From positions 124,001 through 188,000 of the forward strand of contig CAZULC010000001.1 in assembly GCA_964621165.1 (NCBI GenBank): a stretch of DNA of 64,000 bases, written 5' to 3'. The stretch comes from UMGS1696 sp964621165. Its GTDB lineage: Bacteria > Bacillota > Clostridia > Oscillospirales > CAG-272. The position numbers and the translations under genes were made by a program. A model generated the notes under the pieces. That model was not told the DNA's origin, did no database searches, and saw nothing but the letters and a program-made list of their open reading frames with translations. Below, piece after piece: positions 63,901-64,000 of this stretch (the stretch's first letter is position 1; each line of letters opens with the position of its first letter).

Positions 63901-64000
63901 CGAGAATCGAGACAAACTCGTTCTGACGAAACGCCAGTGAAATGCCGTGTAAAGCCACAACATCCCCCGGTTGGTAAACCTTAACAATTTCTTTTAAATT
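60983..64000 (-). CDS. MacB-like ABC exporter, ATPase-permease fusion (5' end cut by window)
   Basis: The reading frame is open to the right edge, so the first few codons lie outside. The N-terminal ATPase has GPSGCGKTT (Walker A), a Q-loop in FVFQSYNLIP, MSGGQMQRVAIARAL (Met replaces the usual Leu), ADEPTGALD and THN. After an acidic linker come one membrane helix (AFAGSIGIIGIATILSLSNG), a large extracellular domain of about 550 residues, and three C-terminal helices with ERVKEIGILRAIGASKRDI, the FtsX signature. Such exporters handle peptides, antibiotics or envelope signals; the substrate is unknown. The extracellular domain is unusually long. Confidence 0.9.
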   Translation of the reverse strand, partial: NLKEIVKVYQPGDVVALHGISLAFRQNEFVSILGPSGCGKTTLLNIIGGLDRYTSGEMTIRRRPTAEFSDRDWDTYRNHSIGFVFQSYNLIPHQTVLSNVELALTLSGVSKSERSRRAISALEAVGLGDQLKKKPSQMSGGQMQRVAIARALVNDPDILLADEPTGALDSETSVQVMDILKEVAKSKLVIMVTHNPDLAERYSTRIIRLLDGRVLEDTNPYTTEEEEKENYSEESAGESGVKSAEAGTGSKGTAASSSKRRKNRTSMSFATALSLSLNNLMTKKGRTFLTAFAGSIGIIGIATILSLSNGINLYIDKVQEDALSAYPITIERETVDMTSLISAMTEASATLDEEVEEGVIRSNTMMYDLLDSMTQAEVQENNLSDFIDYIDSHGGDLDGYASAITYGYDVPLYIYSTDLKDEDGLPVQLNPSVMFMSALGVDSMSDDIASDLTSYSSMMSVEIWDEMPENLDLIRSQYDVIAGRLPESYDEVVLIVDEQNRINDIYLYALGFKDPSELSTMVEALMKGEEFAALSEEFTYDDFLDHEFALLYSSDFYKKSEDGWDYVGSSEADMNLAVDSAERVKIVGIIRPNAESAAVALTGAIGYLPDLMEHVMAHADSAEIVKEQKEDPTVDVLSGLPFETDENSPDNMSEAEKAAVIRETLGDLTDAEASAAYTKYMSDIPDEKAEEMAVETMSSMQPEQAREMVIQALAQSQSADEGTISAYLDTLSDEEYSGIALKVFTAAAKQQAEAEAETALSSYTASEMAEMLDLLVDSLGDSEVVSSFAEYMPEVVSKSTYEDNLTSFGCADLSKPAYIEIYASTFEAKDEISRLITEYNADKSAAGEEESMIRYTDYVALMMSSISTIINVISYVLIAFVSISLVVSSIMIGIITYISVLERVKEIGILRAIGASKRDISRVFNAETLIIGFVSGGIGILVTLLICIPVNIIIKSLTDISGLAQLPIVGGVVLVCISMLLTVIAGLIPSRIAAKKDPVEALRNE

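Overview
The window looks like part of a draft or metagenome-derived chromosome from an anaerobic Clostridia (Firmicutes) bacterium. Supporting signs are a PBSX/SPP1-type phage head module, an S-layer-homology protein next to a CsaB-type pyruvyltransferase, the LL-diaminopimelate aminotransferase route (dapF, dapL), a Na+-translocating decarboxylase pair, PepC, and consensus TTGACA-17-TATAAT promoters with purine-rich ribosome binding sites. A run of exactly 100 N at 60660-60759 marks a scaffold gap. The genus cannot be named from the sequence alone.

Layout. 1-7.2 kb (minus strand): a phage head module in the order small terminase, large terminase, portal, scaffold, P22-type coat, connectors and minor capsid proteins, one of them frameshifted; the tail genes would lie left of the window. 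7.4-10.2 kb: a DUF1934 protein, a DMT transporter and a PHP phosphatase. 10.6-15.7 kb: a zinc-ribbon microprotein, a sigma-region-4-like regulator, two paralogous secreted discoidin-like proteins, an acetyltransferase with a probable frameshift, and a large secreted Cys-rich protein. 16.2-24.2 kb: pyruvate kinase, oadB/oadG-like genes, a ribokinase-family kinase, ruvX, pepC and a second PHP protein. 24.6-33.5 kb: a GT4-CsaB fusion, a 1307-residue SLH protein and a divergent GyrB/ParE-like protein without a partner. 34-45.5 kb: membrane and WG-repeat proteins, rlmH, galK, dapF, dapL and pyrG. 45.9-51.5 kb: a solute-binding lipoprotein, an RNase M5-like Toprim protein, holA and a DUF2974 lipase-like protein. 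52-64 kb: DUF1385, prmC, leuA, a YnbB-like PLP enzyme, degraded nucleotidyltransferase and acetyltransferase genes, a lipoprotein-alr pair and an ABC exporter cut by the right edge.

The most unusual content lies between the genes. Three families of structured repeats (called A, B and C here) fill most long intergenic gaps from 2.9 to 51.9 kb. Family A is a chain of hairpins, one of which shows a compensating C-G to A-T change between copies. Family B is a mosaic of modules around a roughly 70-base two-stem core; the core has copies with compensatory or wobble changes, and copies without the core also occur. Family C is a unit of about 85-90 bases, sometimes in tandem. B and C copies run into coding sequence and appear to supply the last residues of the EamA transporter and PepC. 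All three families, and a marked strand-dependent choice of third-position T or C before codons starting with A, stop near 52 kb. The right end carries a different 120-base tandem repeat at the gap. This makes 52 kb a compositional boundary: an island, or a chimeric join.
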